From positions 609,159,209-609,223,208 of the forward strand of contig NC_081413.1 in the NCBI RefSeq assembly GCF_030272615.1: a DNA stretch of 64,000 nucleotides, in the 5' to 3' direction. Positions 12,288-24,472 of the stretch are shown here, piece by piece. Every line of letters starts with the position of its first letter. The first letter of the stretch is position 1. The notes beneath the pieces were generated by a model. That model ran no database searches. It worked only from the letters and a program-made list of their open reading frames with translations, and had not been told where the DNA came from. Source of the DNA: Cryptomeria japonica (taxonomy: Eukaryota > Streptophyta > Pinopsida > Cupressales > Cupressaceae). The position numbers and the translations under genes are program-made.

Positions 12288-15200
12288 ATGGGCTCTTTGT
12301 TTGTGGCTTCATTTTCAAGATTTCTGTGATCAGCATGTTTTGTTTTGTATCTTGTGTTGGTGTTTTTGATCCCATTTTGGTGATTGCATGCCATTCGAAA
12401 GAACGAGTTGCAGCTTGGAGAGAAAGTTTGTAGCCAGAATTTTAAACAGATATTGCCAGAGCACTGGTCAATTATTTTTAAAATATGATATCTGATCTCA
12501 ATACCCATTTGGGCCAAATAAATCTCTGACAAATCTGTTTCGACTGTCACAACCATGAAAGAGTTTAGGATTGAGGGTTTGAAGCTCCTCCAATGGCAAA
12601 AGTAGCCCATTGTACTAATAACTTTCACAAGAATTTAATAATTTTGGTCTGCTTTGATTTCAGATTATGATTGATGCTCATTGCCTGAATCTAGATGCAT
12701 CATGCATGGCATCTTTTTGAGCAGATGGCCTTTTTGAGGTTTCAGGGGTGTTTAGTTTACATACACTCATCTTCAGATCTATTGGATCTGTGGCGTCTTT
12801 CTCAGAAAAATGCATTTTATGGTCACTTTTTACCTTACAGTAAGTTTCTCTTCACAAGGTTGAGCCTTTGACCAAACAGCCAAGGCGTTTAGCTCTTACT
12901 CCAAATGTTAAAGGTTCAAATGTTAGCATTGTATTTTTATGCAAGAGAACTTCAAAGTTTTTATCACGTTAGTGTTGGAATTTTTGTCATTGATATCAAG
13001 GTTTATTTTGAAGTTTTATTGAGCTGCTTGCTTTCTTGGGTGCTTGCTTGGCTGTCAGCTTGAGCTATGTGTGTGTCTGCATCAGCAGGGTGTGTGTCAT
13101 GTCCCCTTTATAGAGTGGACATCAGAGATGGAGGAGTTGGCCTATCATTGGAGTCTCGTAGGCTAGCAGAGGTTGATTGGGACTCATTCAGTGCATATAG
13201 TGATTGGATTTTGGCTTTATAGGCAGTTTGGAGCCAGTTTGGAGCAGTTCCTTGTTTTTAGGGAGATTCCCTATTTTTTAGGAGGTTGTGGCAGTTCCCA
13301 TATTGGAGGTTCCACGGGACCATGTCATGGTTTCAGTTTCAGGGAGTTTGGGTGTGTTTCCTAGTTTCTAGGAGCATCCCTAGATTTTAGGGATGGGACT
13401 GCCAGTTAGCTCAGCTTTTCCGACATCGGTCACAAATAGGTGACAAAGTTATATTCATGATTGTTTGGTCATTTTGGGCTATTATTGGATATATGGAGAT
13501 ATTTTAATATATTTAAATATTTCCTAAGTTAGCGATTAAATAAATTAAAATAAGGCTATGTATTTAGTCATTTCGGAGTAATAAGGGGTTTCTGGCTTTA
13601 TCTGGGTTGATATGCCTATGTGTTATCGTTCGTTGGAAAGGTCTTGAACTTTGCTACATGATTCTCACCTTCCAGAGTCTTTTTGGATGCCTGAAGCTAT
13701 TTATTTGCAATTTAGTGTTATTTTCCTATAGTTGACGCCATAATTAGAAAATAACACTCTTTTCATAATGTGCCAACTTTACTCCCTTTTAGGGTTTGGC
13801 TTGGAAAGGAAAGGAGATATAAGGAGATGAAGACCAAATTGTTCATTATCTTTTTACACAATCAAACTTATTTTTGCGAATTAGCTCTGAGTGGGCAATT
13901 CTTCATCTGGGACGCAAACCCCAAGATTTGGACTGGCTGGGACATAGCCCTCAACAGTTATTGGCATTGGATTCTTCAGGCAGAGTGCATTGTTGATAGA
14001 GATTGAGTACGCCATTCTTCATTGTGGATTCAGGTTGCAGAGTAAGGGTTTCAGCATGGCAGATTGATTCTTCAGCTTGGGCGTGATCCTTGCAGCCTTA
14101 GGGCTGCCATTTGCAGCAGGTACATCCCACGTGGAATGTAATGAATGCATGTATTCAGCCTTAGAGATATTCTTGATTCATGATCACTATTCACCTTTCA
14201 GTTTGGCATCATTGCTGGATGTAAGTTCCTTGGATCTGCATTGGAATTATTATTTGGTTTTACAAATCAGAAATCTGTCTGGTACAGCTTGTAGCAATTC
14301 TGAATTTGGCTGTATGTTCTTATTTATTTTTAGTCTCTTTTCATGTTTATTGTTCATTATTCATTACTTGTTTGAAAACTATCAAAATACACAAAAAGAA
14401 ACAAACCTTCTGCAACTTCAGTCTATTCTCTAAAACAAATCAAAGGCATCACGGGAAGATATAGTTTATTAATTTAAAAACTACAGCAGATCAGCAAGGG
14501 GGTCCATCAGGGATCTTTCAATGTGTGCTTGCTTGTCATTATTGTCAGCTGTTGCATCAGCCCACGTGCCATGTCATTCTTTGAATAGTCAAACAAGTTC
14601 AATTGAAATATGTCTAAAGTTTTTAAAAGTTACTTTGAGGAGGCTTACTTTTCTTTTTCATTTGATTGTAAGCTACGGTTGGCATTTGAATCTTTATTTA
14701 GCATCACTGTGATACTCCAATACATAACGCTATTTTAGGTTCGGTGGCTTCAGAATTTCTTTTTGGGAGATAGTAGTATGGTGATGTGTCATTTCCTGTC
14801 AGATGCATATCGAAATCCACTCAAAATGATTTATTTCAGACAGAGTCGTGGAGGCTATTTTCATATTGGAATTTTGTATTGGAAAGACTTACATTTTTTT
14901 TTGGTCAACCACGTTTGGGCATTCGGATTTTTTTTTTTTTTTTTGGGCCGAGTTGACATGTGCGGATGGTACACTAATATTTTTACGCCTTCTCAGCATG
15001 GTGTTTGATGGAAGGGGTCGGGATTTTTTTTTCCTTGAGCAAGTTTTGTGAAGGTTGAATTTTTATCAATACCCCCTTTTTATTTGATTGGTAAATGGTT
15101 TTATATTGCATAATCAAAAAATTACATCTTCCAATTTTCAAAAAACCAAGTTGACAGTATATGTGCATTATGAACAATGTCTTCTCTATCTAAACCAGCC

Positions 15201-15309
15201 GATTCCTAGAGTTACTGCTACCCTCGCCATATTATAGAACAAAGATTTACATAACTTTAACCAAATATATATTTAAAACAAAACATGACAAGGTCCAAAA
15301 GTTCTCTAT
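12288..15309. other. Decayed retroelement interior, no intact gene
   Basis: It follows the copia LTR and primer-binding site. Apart from the short gag-like start at 12555 I could not match any domain. Open frames at 13.8-15.0 kb are low-complexity, Phe-rich and unsupported. A T-rich run lies near 14930. It may be several overlapping decayed insertions. Confidence 0.4.
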
Positions 15310-15962
15310 ATTCATGAGACAGAGACAATCTCCTTGCCTTTTCCACTAGACCCCTCAACCTGCTCCATTCCATCTTCCTCTTCTATGATGTCGTCGTCAT
15401 TTTCCTCGGGAGGAAACCCAATCCATAGTGTACGCCTGGTCTACCTTTTCTTTGCCTTCCTCGGACGTCCCCTTTTTCGTTTGGTTGGTGTGGAACTTCC
15501 CGATTGGGAGGGTTTGGCCTCAACATCTCCCTACTTCGACATTTCCATCCTTAATTCCTGCTTCTCCCATGACTTCAGAAATTCCTTGACACCATGCATC
15601 CCTATCTGTGTAGCAGCGCGTTTGGCCTCCTTGTTACAATTTACGCTCCACATGAAATAGGGACACAGTGGAGGTTTGAAGTCACTTGCAAATAACCAGG
15701 GGCTGTTTGGACACACGAAACCTGCGCCATCCCTTGTCATTCATAGAAAACTATCTAAGCCACCACACCATTCTTCTCTCACACACCCCGAATTATCCAC
15801 TCGGCTACTCTCTACTCTCCATCTCAAAGCACCAAGCAACGAACATGGAAGCAATCTCCACATTCGTCCAATACTTGTATTGAGCCTCTCATTTGAAATC
15901 AGCCCCAAAATGCCATCATCGGCCGTGTGGCTCTGAGAGAAAAGTTCGGCTCCATGATGCAC
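15310..15962 (-). pseudogene. Degenerate ORF with AT-hook-like basic motif
   Basis: One minus-strand frame can be read from about 15962 to 15310 with in-frame stops near 15741, 15531 and 15450. It contains KRKRGRPRKAKKR, an AT-hook-like GRP core in basic sequence, followed by an acidic ENDDDIIEEEDG stretch and a Gly/Lys end. It lies downstream of the broken RNase H gene on the same strand and may belong to the same decayed element, for instance a gag-like DNA-binding ORF, but no family match is claimed. Confidence 0.4.
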
Positions 15963-17042
15963 TCTTCACTTTCAGTTCACTAGAGCGATGTTTGCAATGA
16001 GTGAACAATTCATCTTCTGTCAGTTATCTCTTTAAGTTGGGCTTGCCAAAGAAGCTAGCCCAACCACCTCCACATTCTATCAAGGCAATTGAATGCATTG
16101 TTGCCTCGAGACTGGCAGAAATAAATGTTGTAGATGTTGTCTTCTCCCACATGTGTGAGTAGGTGAACTTCGCCACCACCTTTTTGTTTAGCCTACTCAG
16201 TTTAAAATTGACACTAAGATCAATGAAGATTTGAGTCGATACCATATCTGCTCACATCCAACTTGGCCATCTTCAGTTCTTTTACATTAATGGTGATTGC
16301 ATGCTCGTCTTTCCATGGCATTCTTACCATTTGAGTTGGCCAGGTTGAAGAGACATTAACATCATCTATCCATTGGGAGGGAGTATGTCCCACTTGACCT
16401 CGCCAACTTGTAGCTCAAACGCTCGGTTGGCACATTCGTCCGCTTCCATATTCTCTTCTCTTAAAGTATGGGGAATTTTGAAACTATGGAAGTCATTGAG
16501 AAGGCTTCTAATCCACTTGATCTCCTTGTCTATTCTCCAATTTTGAGCTTCACCTCGAATTAAAGCCTATGTGATGATTTGAGAGTCACCTTCCAAGTGG
16601 AGCCTCTCAACCCCTAATCTTTTCCCTACTTGAACTGCCAAAGAAGCAGCTTTTACCTCCGCTTCATTGTTTGTGCCTTGATTTAAACGTTGTTCACATC
16701 TAGCCAGTAGCACTGCTTTACAATCTTTGGCTAAGTTACCGGTTTGGGTTCGGGCTCGAAGAACCCGGTACGGCAAAATTTTGAAAAGGGGTTTGGGTTC
16801 GTTAGTACAAAAACATGTAAATTTTATATATATATATATATATTTTGATATTTATGAAGCCTATAAGCATGAATTAAAATTTGCATGTCACATAGCATCA
16901 TATAAACAACAAAACAAACATAAACTTGTAATCATAGCATCATGATCATACCATAATAGCATCATATACATCAAGTTTAATATCAAAATGACAAAATATT
17001 CAAGTATCATTGTTTCAACTTTCAACAATATAAACTTAAAGT

Positions 17043-19559
17043 TTAATCATCAAATGGATCATCTAATTCATCCTCCTCCTCCTCCTCCTCATTGACATTG
17101 ACATTAGATGAGCCAATGCCAATTGCACTTGCACTATAAGTTGGCTCAATTTTCGAGTCATCAAGTGTCAATGCAAGAAGCTGAGAAGTAGGAGCATCCA
17201 AATTAGTATGCTCTGGCTCTATATCCCACATCTTTGTTTCCCCTTGTGTGTAGTCATGTTGTTTGTGTGAAAGAAGATGTAGGTTGGAATGCACATATAC
17301 TAAATTCTCCGCTCTTTTTGATAGCAGCCTATTGCGCTTTATTGAGTGGATGAAAGAGTATGTACTCCAATTTCTTTTTGAAGCAGATGAACTAGCAACC
17401 TATGAAGACAAAGTAAACAATTAAAGTTATACATTAATAAAAATAAAATTACTAGCAACCTATGAAGACAAAGTAAACTATAAATAAACTAAAACTTGTA
17501 AATTTAAAATTTTAATTAATTAAACTTACTTGTGATAAAACTTTTATAGCGAGGGGTTGTAGGTGTTGGAAGTATGTGCCATTTAAGTACCACCAGCTAT
17601 GAGCATCCTTCTTGGATCTATGATGAAGTGCATCAACACTTAGACCATTCCCATTTGCGAATTCTATGAACTCATTTGTAACAACATCTTGCAAATCATC
17701 ATCGGGATATAGTCTAAGAAATGCTGCTTTGTACCCATCAGATACTTCTAGATCTCTCCATGGTGGAATCCTTCTTGGTTTATCAAGAAACTGATTGCTA
17801 TAGTACTTAGGTGTCAAGGCATAGGAAAGAAGGTGCAAAGGAGTGGTCATCTTATTCCACCTTTCTACAATAATTACTTCCAGTTCTTTGAAGAATTTCT
17901 CCTGAGAATCATTCTCTTTTTTATTTATAGTGACCTTTATTTTTTCAAGCATTGAGTCAATGCCATCATAAATCTCACCTATGCAAGGCCTATCCATGTT
18001 TGTATAGCAAATCATGCTCATGATGGGCTCAGTGATACTTAGGAGATATGTAACAAGATCCCACCATTTCTCATTCAATATTCTATCCCTAATTTTTTCT
18101 GCCCTCTCAGTGCTACTTTGCTTCCATACAGTCCAATTGGTGCTGATCACCATATTGCATAGTGCCACTCTAACTTTCACAAGTCATCTTAAGACGATTG
18201 TGTTTGATGCAAAACGGGTCTCAGCAACCTATAACACAAATTAATGCCAAATGATTAAAAAATAAAGCCAAACTTTAAAGAAGAATACCCAATATAGCTT
18301 ACACAATGATATTATGAACATTGAAAATTAAAAAAAATCAGAAAATGTAAAATTAAATTACTATTTCAGTTACCTTCAATAGCTCCAAATTCGAATAAGT
18401 TCTAAAAATCCCCTGAGACATGTGGTGGTTTGTGATGAATATCTGGATGTCCTCAGCTTCTGCATACACATCTCTAATCCATTTTATTTTTTGCCCAATC
18501 CTTTGTAGCATAAGATTGAGTGAATGTACCGCACAAGGTGTCCAAAAGATGTGATCATAGCGTTGCTCAACCAACAAACCAGTAGCTCTACAATTTTTTT
18601 GCATTGTCCGTTATGACTTGGACAACATTGCGGGGTCCCACAGACTCAATGGCAGAGATGAGAATTTTTGCAATAAATTGGCCATCCTTTATTTGGCCCT
18701 CACAATCCACAGCTCTCAAAAACATTGCCCCTTTAGGGGACACCGCTATGACATTGATCAAGGGACGGTTTTTAGCATCATTCCACCCATCTGAAACAAT
18801 TGTTACACCTGTCTCAACCCATGAATCCCTTATGGGTTTCAATGCATCTTCAACCCTCTTCACCTCTTTCTCCAATAGTGTTCCACTTACCTTCTCATAA
18901 CCGGGGCCCTTATACCCTCTAGGAGCCTCATTAACACTTTTTATCATTTGCTTCCAATATGGGGAGCGAACAACATTGAATGACAACCCATTTGCATAAA
19001 TGCACCTTACTATATCTTCATCAGCATTGTCTCTACTCTCATTTTGGAATGCGGTTTCTAAAGGCCCCTTTGTTCTTTTACGTGTCAAGGGTGGTTCACT
19101 TTGAGGTTCATTTGTGGCAAAGAAGGGGTGGTCTTCTACTACAATAGTGGGATTAGAAGGGCCTTGCATTCCCTTTGTTTTCTTTGATGCGGTTTGGTTC
19201 AATCTACGGGCTTCCCTCTCTTCTGCCGCCTCATGCTCCCTAATATATTTCATCACTGTCTCATCTGGTATAGGGTTACCATTTTTTCTAGGGCATTTTT
19301 TGATGCCTCTTCCTTTTATTCCACACAAATGGCCTACCACCCGATAATATGAACTATTTCGTTCAATATCACATCCATGGCATTTCCAACGAAATCCCCC
19401 ACCTCCCGGAAGTTGTTTTATAATGTCCACATATTTCCATAAGGGAGAATTTGGATAATTTCTTTGTTTTGCAATTATTTGTTCATTGCCAATGGAGGAA
19501 GATGTAGATGCCATTCTAGTTCCTATGGCAAGAAATAATATAAACATATTCAAAAACAA
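17043..19559 (-). pseudogene. hAT transposase, nearly intact
   Basis: Domain order on the minus strand: N-terminal BED-type zinc finger (19450-19300; CHGCDIERNSSYYRVVGHLC), a linker, a DUF659 region (about 18900-18600; ETGVTIVSDGWNDAKNRPL, LISAIESVGPRNVVQVITDN), the CAVHSLNL motif (about 18530), then the C-terminal catalytic and dimerisation region (18180-17512) including WWYLNGTYFQHLQPLAIKVL. A last exon at 17400-17043 ends in an acidic EEEEEEDELDDPFDD tail; it follows an intron with donor GTAAGT after KVLSQ. Breaks: a one-base slip in the poly-T run near 18592-18600, and an in-frame TGA near 18190 where CGA is likely (CpG decay). A second intron lies at about 18245-18365. It would catalyse cut-and-paste transposition if repaired; as it stands it is probably inactive. 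Confidence 0.85.
17391..17480. repeat. Short tandem duplication in a transposase intron
   Basis: The phrase ACTAGCAACCTATGAAGACA followed by AAGTAAAC occurs twice about 59 bp apart at the last-exon acceptor. The downstream copy duplicates the splice acceptor, so two acceptors are available. Confidence 0.7.
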
Positions 19560-19924
19560 AAACTAAATAATGAAAAAAAATTCAAGTTTCATGTTTGACA
19601 ATTTGTGAAACAAAAATAGTTGGAAAAAAATGTTTAAAAACCTACCTTTTGCAGCCAATGGAAGCTTGAAAATGTATGGAAATGATGCTGCAACACTTGT
19701 TGAAGCTTTAAAAATCAGTCTTCAACTCCTCCTCTTTGATCTTGGAAGCCAAATTTTGTTCACCCTTTCTTCAACCTGCTCTCATAAAACTTTTGTTTGC
19801 AACACAAATGAGGTGAAATGAGTCAATAAAATGTTTTAGAAGTCAATTTTAGGTTATAACTTTCACTTTTTACAAGGCGGAATTGAAAAAAAAATTAAAT
19901 TTGCATTTTTTTTTGACTTTACAG

Positions 19925-20080
19925 GCCGCTCGACCACCCAGGTTCGACTGGGTCCACCCGAGTTCGACTGGTCGAACCCACTTTGGGTTTTTCGAACTCT
20001 GGTTGAACCCAGTTCGAACCGGACCCGTACCACGGACCCAGTCGAACCAGGACCCGTACCAGGGGGGCCCAGAGGTGAAC
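19925..20080. repeat. hAT subterminal TTCGA/TCGAA repeat cluster
   Basis: Within 150 bp, words GGTTCGACTGG, GAGTTCGACTGG, TCGAACCCA, TTCGAACTC, GTTCGAACCGG and GTCGAACCAGG recur in both orientations, along with GGACCCGTACCA twice. The left end (16738-16800) has the matching GGGTTCGGGCTCGAAGAACC. Repeats of this kind near hAT ends are usual transposase-binding sites, so this is probably the element's cis-acting end. Confidence 0.65.
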
Positions 20081-20240
20081 CCGGTAACCTAGATCTTTGG
20101 CAATTCACCCTGCACTAGATGGGCCCGGATTCCCCCGCGATGTGCCATCAAAGTTGATCTTGATCCAGCCCGGTTCCGATGAAAGAAAAGAATAGGATTC
20201 ACTATTAATTTAGAAGGATTAACCCTTAATGACCCATTAA

Positions 20241-21511
20241 CGGGTTATAATTCTTTGAAATCCATATGCTTTTGCATCTGTATTAGTTATCAATCCCCTT
20301 TTTCTTCAGTTATGCATTTTTTTTTTCAAATAAAGGGAAAGTTGGCATAATGAGGTTGTAATAAAACCTCTTTCAGTAGATTTCAAGTTGTGCTACTCAA
20401 AAGACATCTTCTTTCTTCAAGCACACATGGGTTTTGTTTATAAAATTTTAATTGTGTGTCGTCAGGGGTGAAAGTGGAGTGGTGTGCGTTACTTCTTTTG
20501 TGTGGTGTTTTTGTGGTTAGGGAATATGAAGAAGCTTTATTTTTGTTGTGTTGCACTGCATAGTAGGTGAGATGTTGAATTTTTTTTGGGGACCATTTTT
20601 CTAAAAGCATTGGCAAACATTTAGTGATTCCATAGTTTCTCCTTGGCTTTTCATGTATGCCATTGATAAAATTGCTGGTGTCAGGAATTGTGTTTATGGT
20701 GTATGAAAGTGAGTGGTCCAAAACGGGAATATGAAAAGGAGCAGTTCTTGTGTGGAGTATGTGAATATATATATTTTGAAGTGTGTATGCTGAAAGGAAA
20801 AGGATATATGAAAAGGAAGAATCTAAGGGTGTGTTCTGAAAATATCCTAGAGTGCTAAACAAACATGTGCAGGCCCATTATGCAGTATATGAAGTGTTCT
20901 TTCTGAATATAATCTGAGAAATAATGGACAAGACAGTGATACACTTCCAGCAGTTTCATATTGATTATTGAAGAAATTTTTGTTCTCAAGTTGGAATAGA
21001 GTGTTCATTATTTCAACTCTAAGTTATTTTAATCAGCTTGAATTAAAGTTTTGTGAAAGTTTGAGGTTGGTGCCTCAATCAGGTGGAGTGAGTGCTTCAG
21101 AGAGTTGGCACTCTTTGTAAATTGATTGGTCTTTTGTAATTTGGGTTGGTGCCCGTTTATGGTAATGAAAGCTATTTGATCCTGTGGTTTTCTACCCGAA
21201 AGGGTTTTCCATGAGAAAATTGGTGTATGTGTTTCAATGTTTTCTTTTTCATGTTTTATGTGGTTTCAGATTTTTGAAAAGTTTAAAAATCTGCAATACT
21301 GATTCACCGCCCCCCCTCTCAGTATTGCCCGTGTGCTCTTCACTTAGTGCATAGTTATAGGTATGTTTTTGAGTTGTGTGGTGTTTTTTCAAAAAAAAAA
21401 AGGGTCTGGAATTATAAGATAAAACTTTCTCATGTCAAATTGTTTATTTGTTGAAATGTCTAGAGGTCCTTAGGGTGCATTCTTGGTAATTTAAGAGTAT
21501 TTTACTATTTA
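20241..21511. other. Probable copia LTR and leader, boundaries unclear
   Basis: No gene is supported. The segment at 21290-21350 (GATTCACC followed by a C-rich run and CTCTCAGTATTG) resembles the leader just downstream of the 5' LTR in some plant copia elements, and a copia gag follows at 21512. LTR limits and a canonical primer-binding site could not be fixed. Confidence 0.4.
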
Positions 21512-21958
21512 GTGATATTGGGAAAAGTGTTATTGTTCATTGAGAAGTTTGAAGGCCAAGACTTCCATACTTGGCAAGTTAAACTTCAATTGATCTTGAT
21601 TGAAAAAGATGTATGGGATATCGTGAACAAAACCACACCAAAGCCACCGGATCTTGATGCAATAGTGAGATGGGCCAATAAAGATTGGAAAGCCATAGTG
21701 ATAATAGAACTTGGATTCTCTAATTCATACTTACACCACATTGATTTCCTGGAGATGGCAAAAGAAGTTTGGGATTCACTTAATTCATTTTTTGGTCCAC
21801 TGGCATCAAGGGAAAAAATGGGTCTAAAGCAGATACTATTCGGACTGAAGATGCTGGAGGGGGGTGTTATTGTTCAATGCATAAATAATTTTTGTTCTCT
21901 ACTAAATCAACTCACTGGAATTAATGCCAAAGTAGAAAATGATGATGCCACTGTGTAG
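21512..21958 (+). pseudogene. Copia gag fragment
   Basis: About 148 codons show the copia gag N-terminal pattern: FEGQDFHTWQVKLQLILIE, then VWDIVNKTTPKPP, WKAIVIIELGFSNSYL, AKEVWDSLNSFFG and MGLKQILFGLKMLEGGVIVQ. The frame ends at a TAG after NDDATV, and no zinc knuckle, protease or polymerase follows. Sequence after 21960 looks like an LTR, so the gene is truncated, probably by another insertion. Confidence 0.8.
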
Positions 21959-23020
21959 TTGGCATAAAATGCCTATTGTTATGTTTGATAATATTGGTTA
22001 TCCAGCAATGTATTAATTATTTGCATTAAGTGGGTTGTCACTCTCGGGTGGTTATGTGTCCGTTGGTGGATAGTTGTGTTCCTCTCAGCAACCATTGGGT
22101 CCTTTAAATATGTTGTGTGCTGCCAAGGAAGGTAGGAGGATATAGTTGGATCAATTGTAATCCTTGGCCGACCATCTCTGGTCTTCTTCTCTGTAATAAT
22201 CTCATGTGCGAATAAAGATATATCTTACTCTTGTATCTGGTATGCATTGTTATTTGTATTATTGTTTCCTATATTTAATTTATCAGATATAGTAGTAAAC
22301 ACACTGCTATTTTATTAAATAACTTGCTTTCCAAAAATGATGCTATTGTATTACACTAAACAAGATCAATCCTGGCTTGGCAAATTTAATTTCCTTCTTG
22401 ATGGACGAAGAAAATTTGAGTTAAGAAAAATGGCTTGATTACAAAGGAAACTGCAGCTTGTGAAAATAAGCTTAACCTTCACTTTGGTACCAATACTTAC
22501 TCTTGAAAGAAAATCAATTCTCTAAAAGTAGAGTCATGTGCTACTACTACCAGCAAAGGGGGCAAGTTGAAGATTGACAAGGCATTGGTTATGACTTATT
22601 TGTGATGACAAAGAATATGGTTTTGTATCTTGAGGAGAATCTCTTCTCATCAAAATCTAGGACATGTGCTTGTGAATTAGTTGTGTTTGCTCCTATCCAC
22701 AAGATATCATTAGTGTGACATAGATTCCAACCAAAGATTTTGATGTTGACTAGTTGTGTTTGTCCCTAGTCATGAGGATGTGAATAGTTAGTTGAGTACA
22801 TCCCTATCCACTTATTGTAGAAAAAGTTGATGACAATGTGTTCTTCACTATTGTGGGTTTGATATATTTCTCTGTGTATGGTGTAACTATCCACATTTTT
22901 TGGAAAACCATGGGTTACTGAGTCTGTATTGGTGAATAAATGAATTTGCCCTAGTTCATTGGGTGGTCATTATTATTCCTACCCTAGTATGAGAACATGA
23001 CATAATAAGGGGAGGAATGT
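21959..23020. other. LTR-like and decayed retroelement sequence
   Basis: From about 21960 to 22320 the text (GTTGGCATAAAATGCC ... CTCTGTAATAATCTC ... AATAAAGATATATC) looks like an LTR with a promoter-to-polyadenylation layout, but clear ends and a partner are missing. A polypurine tract (AAGGGGAGGAA) lies at 23010-23020, right before the next LTR. No gene is supported. Confidence 0.4.
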
Positions 23021-23337
23021 TGAAATAATATTACTATCATAGGAATAATGTTTAGGTTTGTTGTAATTTGATATTAAAAGTGATGTTAGAAATAGAATAT
23101 CAAACTTAGTATGTCATTTGTTTGGTAGTTTGATCCATTAGAGAGTGTGCTAGATTTGTTAAGAGAGTTTGTTGTTTGGTTATATTGTTTGTTAATTTGT
23201 TTTACCTTTATGCCCAACATACCAACATATGTTGTTGGATTTGTTTGTAGAAATACAATACCAACATATGTTGTTGGATTTGTTTGTAGAAATACATTCC
23301 AAATGCATGAATGAGTCAATGAAGTATTATGGTTCCG
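23021..23337 (+). repeat. Copia 3' LTR remnant with internal duplication
   Basis: It starts TGTTGAAATAATATTA directly after a polypurine tract, and from 23084 it matches the LTR at 12067-12274. Within it a 39-bp unit (starting ACCAACATATGTTGTTGG) is tandemly duplicated at 23221-23259 and 23260-23298. The 5' partner lacks the first 63 bp, so it is either truncated or a relative rather than the exact partner. Confidence 0.6.
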
Positions 23338-23499
23338 AAATATAGGAGATGCTCATGGAAGATTCTAGCAGACCCAAATCTATTGTATTGTGTATGAATC
23401 AAATGCGTGGCTGTTAGATGAGTGCCCCTTAATGTTCATTATCATTCTAGTCATGAGTTCAACTTGTTAATGAAAGATTGCAAACCATGTCATATCTAT

Positions 23500-23900
23500 T
23501 GTGGAAGCGGAATCATAAACCCAAAAAAATAAATATTGTAACATAAATTAGTTGTGAATAAGTAATGAAGAAAATAAAACAAAATAACAAAATATCAAAC
23601 AAGACACATATTTATGTGGTAAAACCTTGACAATATGCCAAAGAAACATCCATGGGGCAAGGCATCGGTATTTTTATTGCTTAGAGAAAATAATTACGAT
23701 CTTCATAGCTGCTTCTATTACCATTACTTTTCCTTCAAGGCAACAAAGATATTTATAATATCTTAAGATAACAACCACCATCAAACTTAAGAAAAACTAG
23801 TTTTTTCCTTTAAAGAAATTAGGAATTATCTCGTAAGGAAAAATAGTTTTTCCAAAAGATAAGATTTGTTTGATTCTTTAATTGTTGTCATTATTCAACA
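23500..23900 (-). repeat. 3' LTR of the minus-strand copia
   Basis: It runs from TGTGGAAGCGG to CATTATTCAACA (minus strand: TGTTGAATAATG...CACA). A purine-rich tract (TCAAGGTGTAGAT on the minus strand) adjoins it on the internal side. It matches the LTR sequence from 36526 over at least 200 bp (shared AAACCCA, AATATCAAACAAGACACA, AACATCCATGGGG, GAAAATAATTAC). Confidence 0.8.
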
Positions 23901-24472
23901 ATCTACACCTTGACAACAATTTACTTGATACCTACCCATGCCCATTCATGCCCATTCATCACCTTTTCTGCAAGCCAAGAGAAGCCAAACTCCCCTTAGC
24001 TTCACTATTAGTACTGGATTAGTAAATATATCTACACAATTTTCTAGTGTATGAACGTTTTCAAGAGTTACTCCACTTCCATCTATAGCATGTCTTAAAA
24101 AATGGTATTTAATTGCAATATGCTTGGTCCTACTATGATAAGCTAGATTTTTAGCCAAATGAATAACAGTCCGACTATCACAAAATGCAATAACTTTGTC
24201 CTGCACTTTTCCAAACTCACCCAAAAGACTGTTCAACACCGTTTTACATGCATGTGAGACAGCCATATACTCTACCTCAGTTGTGGATAAAACAATTGTT
24301 TCTTGAATCTTTGACATCCAACAAATACGTCCTTTTGCAAGAGTAAAGGCACGACCTGAAGTAGATCTCATTTTGGCCTAATCACCTGCAAAATATGAAT
24401 CAACATAATCGCACACCAAATCATTGCAACCATTATAGGCGATACAAATAATCACTTGTAGCTCTAAGATAC

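Larger units (their letters stand above)
16732..20093 (-). mobile_element. hAT-superfamily DNA transposon, 3.36 kb
   Basis: Ends TAAGTTACCGG (left) and, inverted on the right, TCTAGGTTACCGG form short imperfect terminal repeats. The exact 8-bp direct repeat TCTTTGGC at 16724-16731 and 20094-20101 is the target-site duplication expected of hAT elements. The interior encodes a BED-finger/DUF659/hAT-dimerisation transposase on the minus strand. It entered a plant RNase H gene, whose frame is continuous across the insertion. Subterminal regions are rich in GGTTCGA/TCGAACC words at both ends. Confidence 0.9.
16366..20240 (-). pseudogene. Plant-type RNase H domain split by a hAT insertion
   Basis: The two halves lie on either side of the hAT element. 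Right half (20094-20240, minus): GWIKINFDGTSRGNPGPSSA, the first catalytic-Asp strand of plant non-LTR-associated RNase H domains. Left half (16366-16731): IAKDCKAVLLARCEQ, TNNEAEVKAASLAVQ with the catalytic Glu, LEGDSQIIT with the second Asp, and the helix REENMEADECANRA near the C-terminus, ending with TAG at 16366-16368. Removing the hAT and one copy of its 8-bp duplication restores one frame across the junction (AKD). Independent stops remain (TGA after GPSSAG; TAG after QIIT). Such domains occur at the ends of LINE ORF2 proteins and as stand-alone plant copies; no LINE reverse transcriptase was recognised upstream. Confidence 0.8.

Noticed and set aside
12260-12628. 122-codon minus-strand open frame
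   Set aside because: It overlaps the primer-binding site and leader of the plus-strand copia remnant and has no recognisable domain.
14848-15051. Phe-rich plus-strand open frames
   Set aside because: They come from poly-T runs and have no initiation context or domain.
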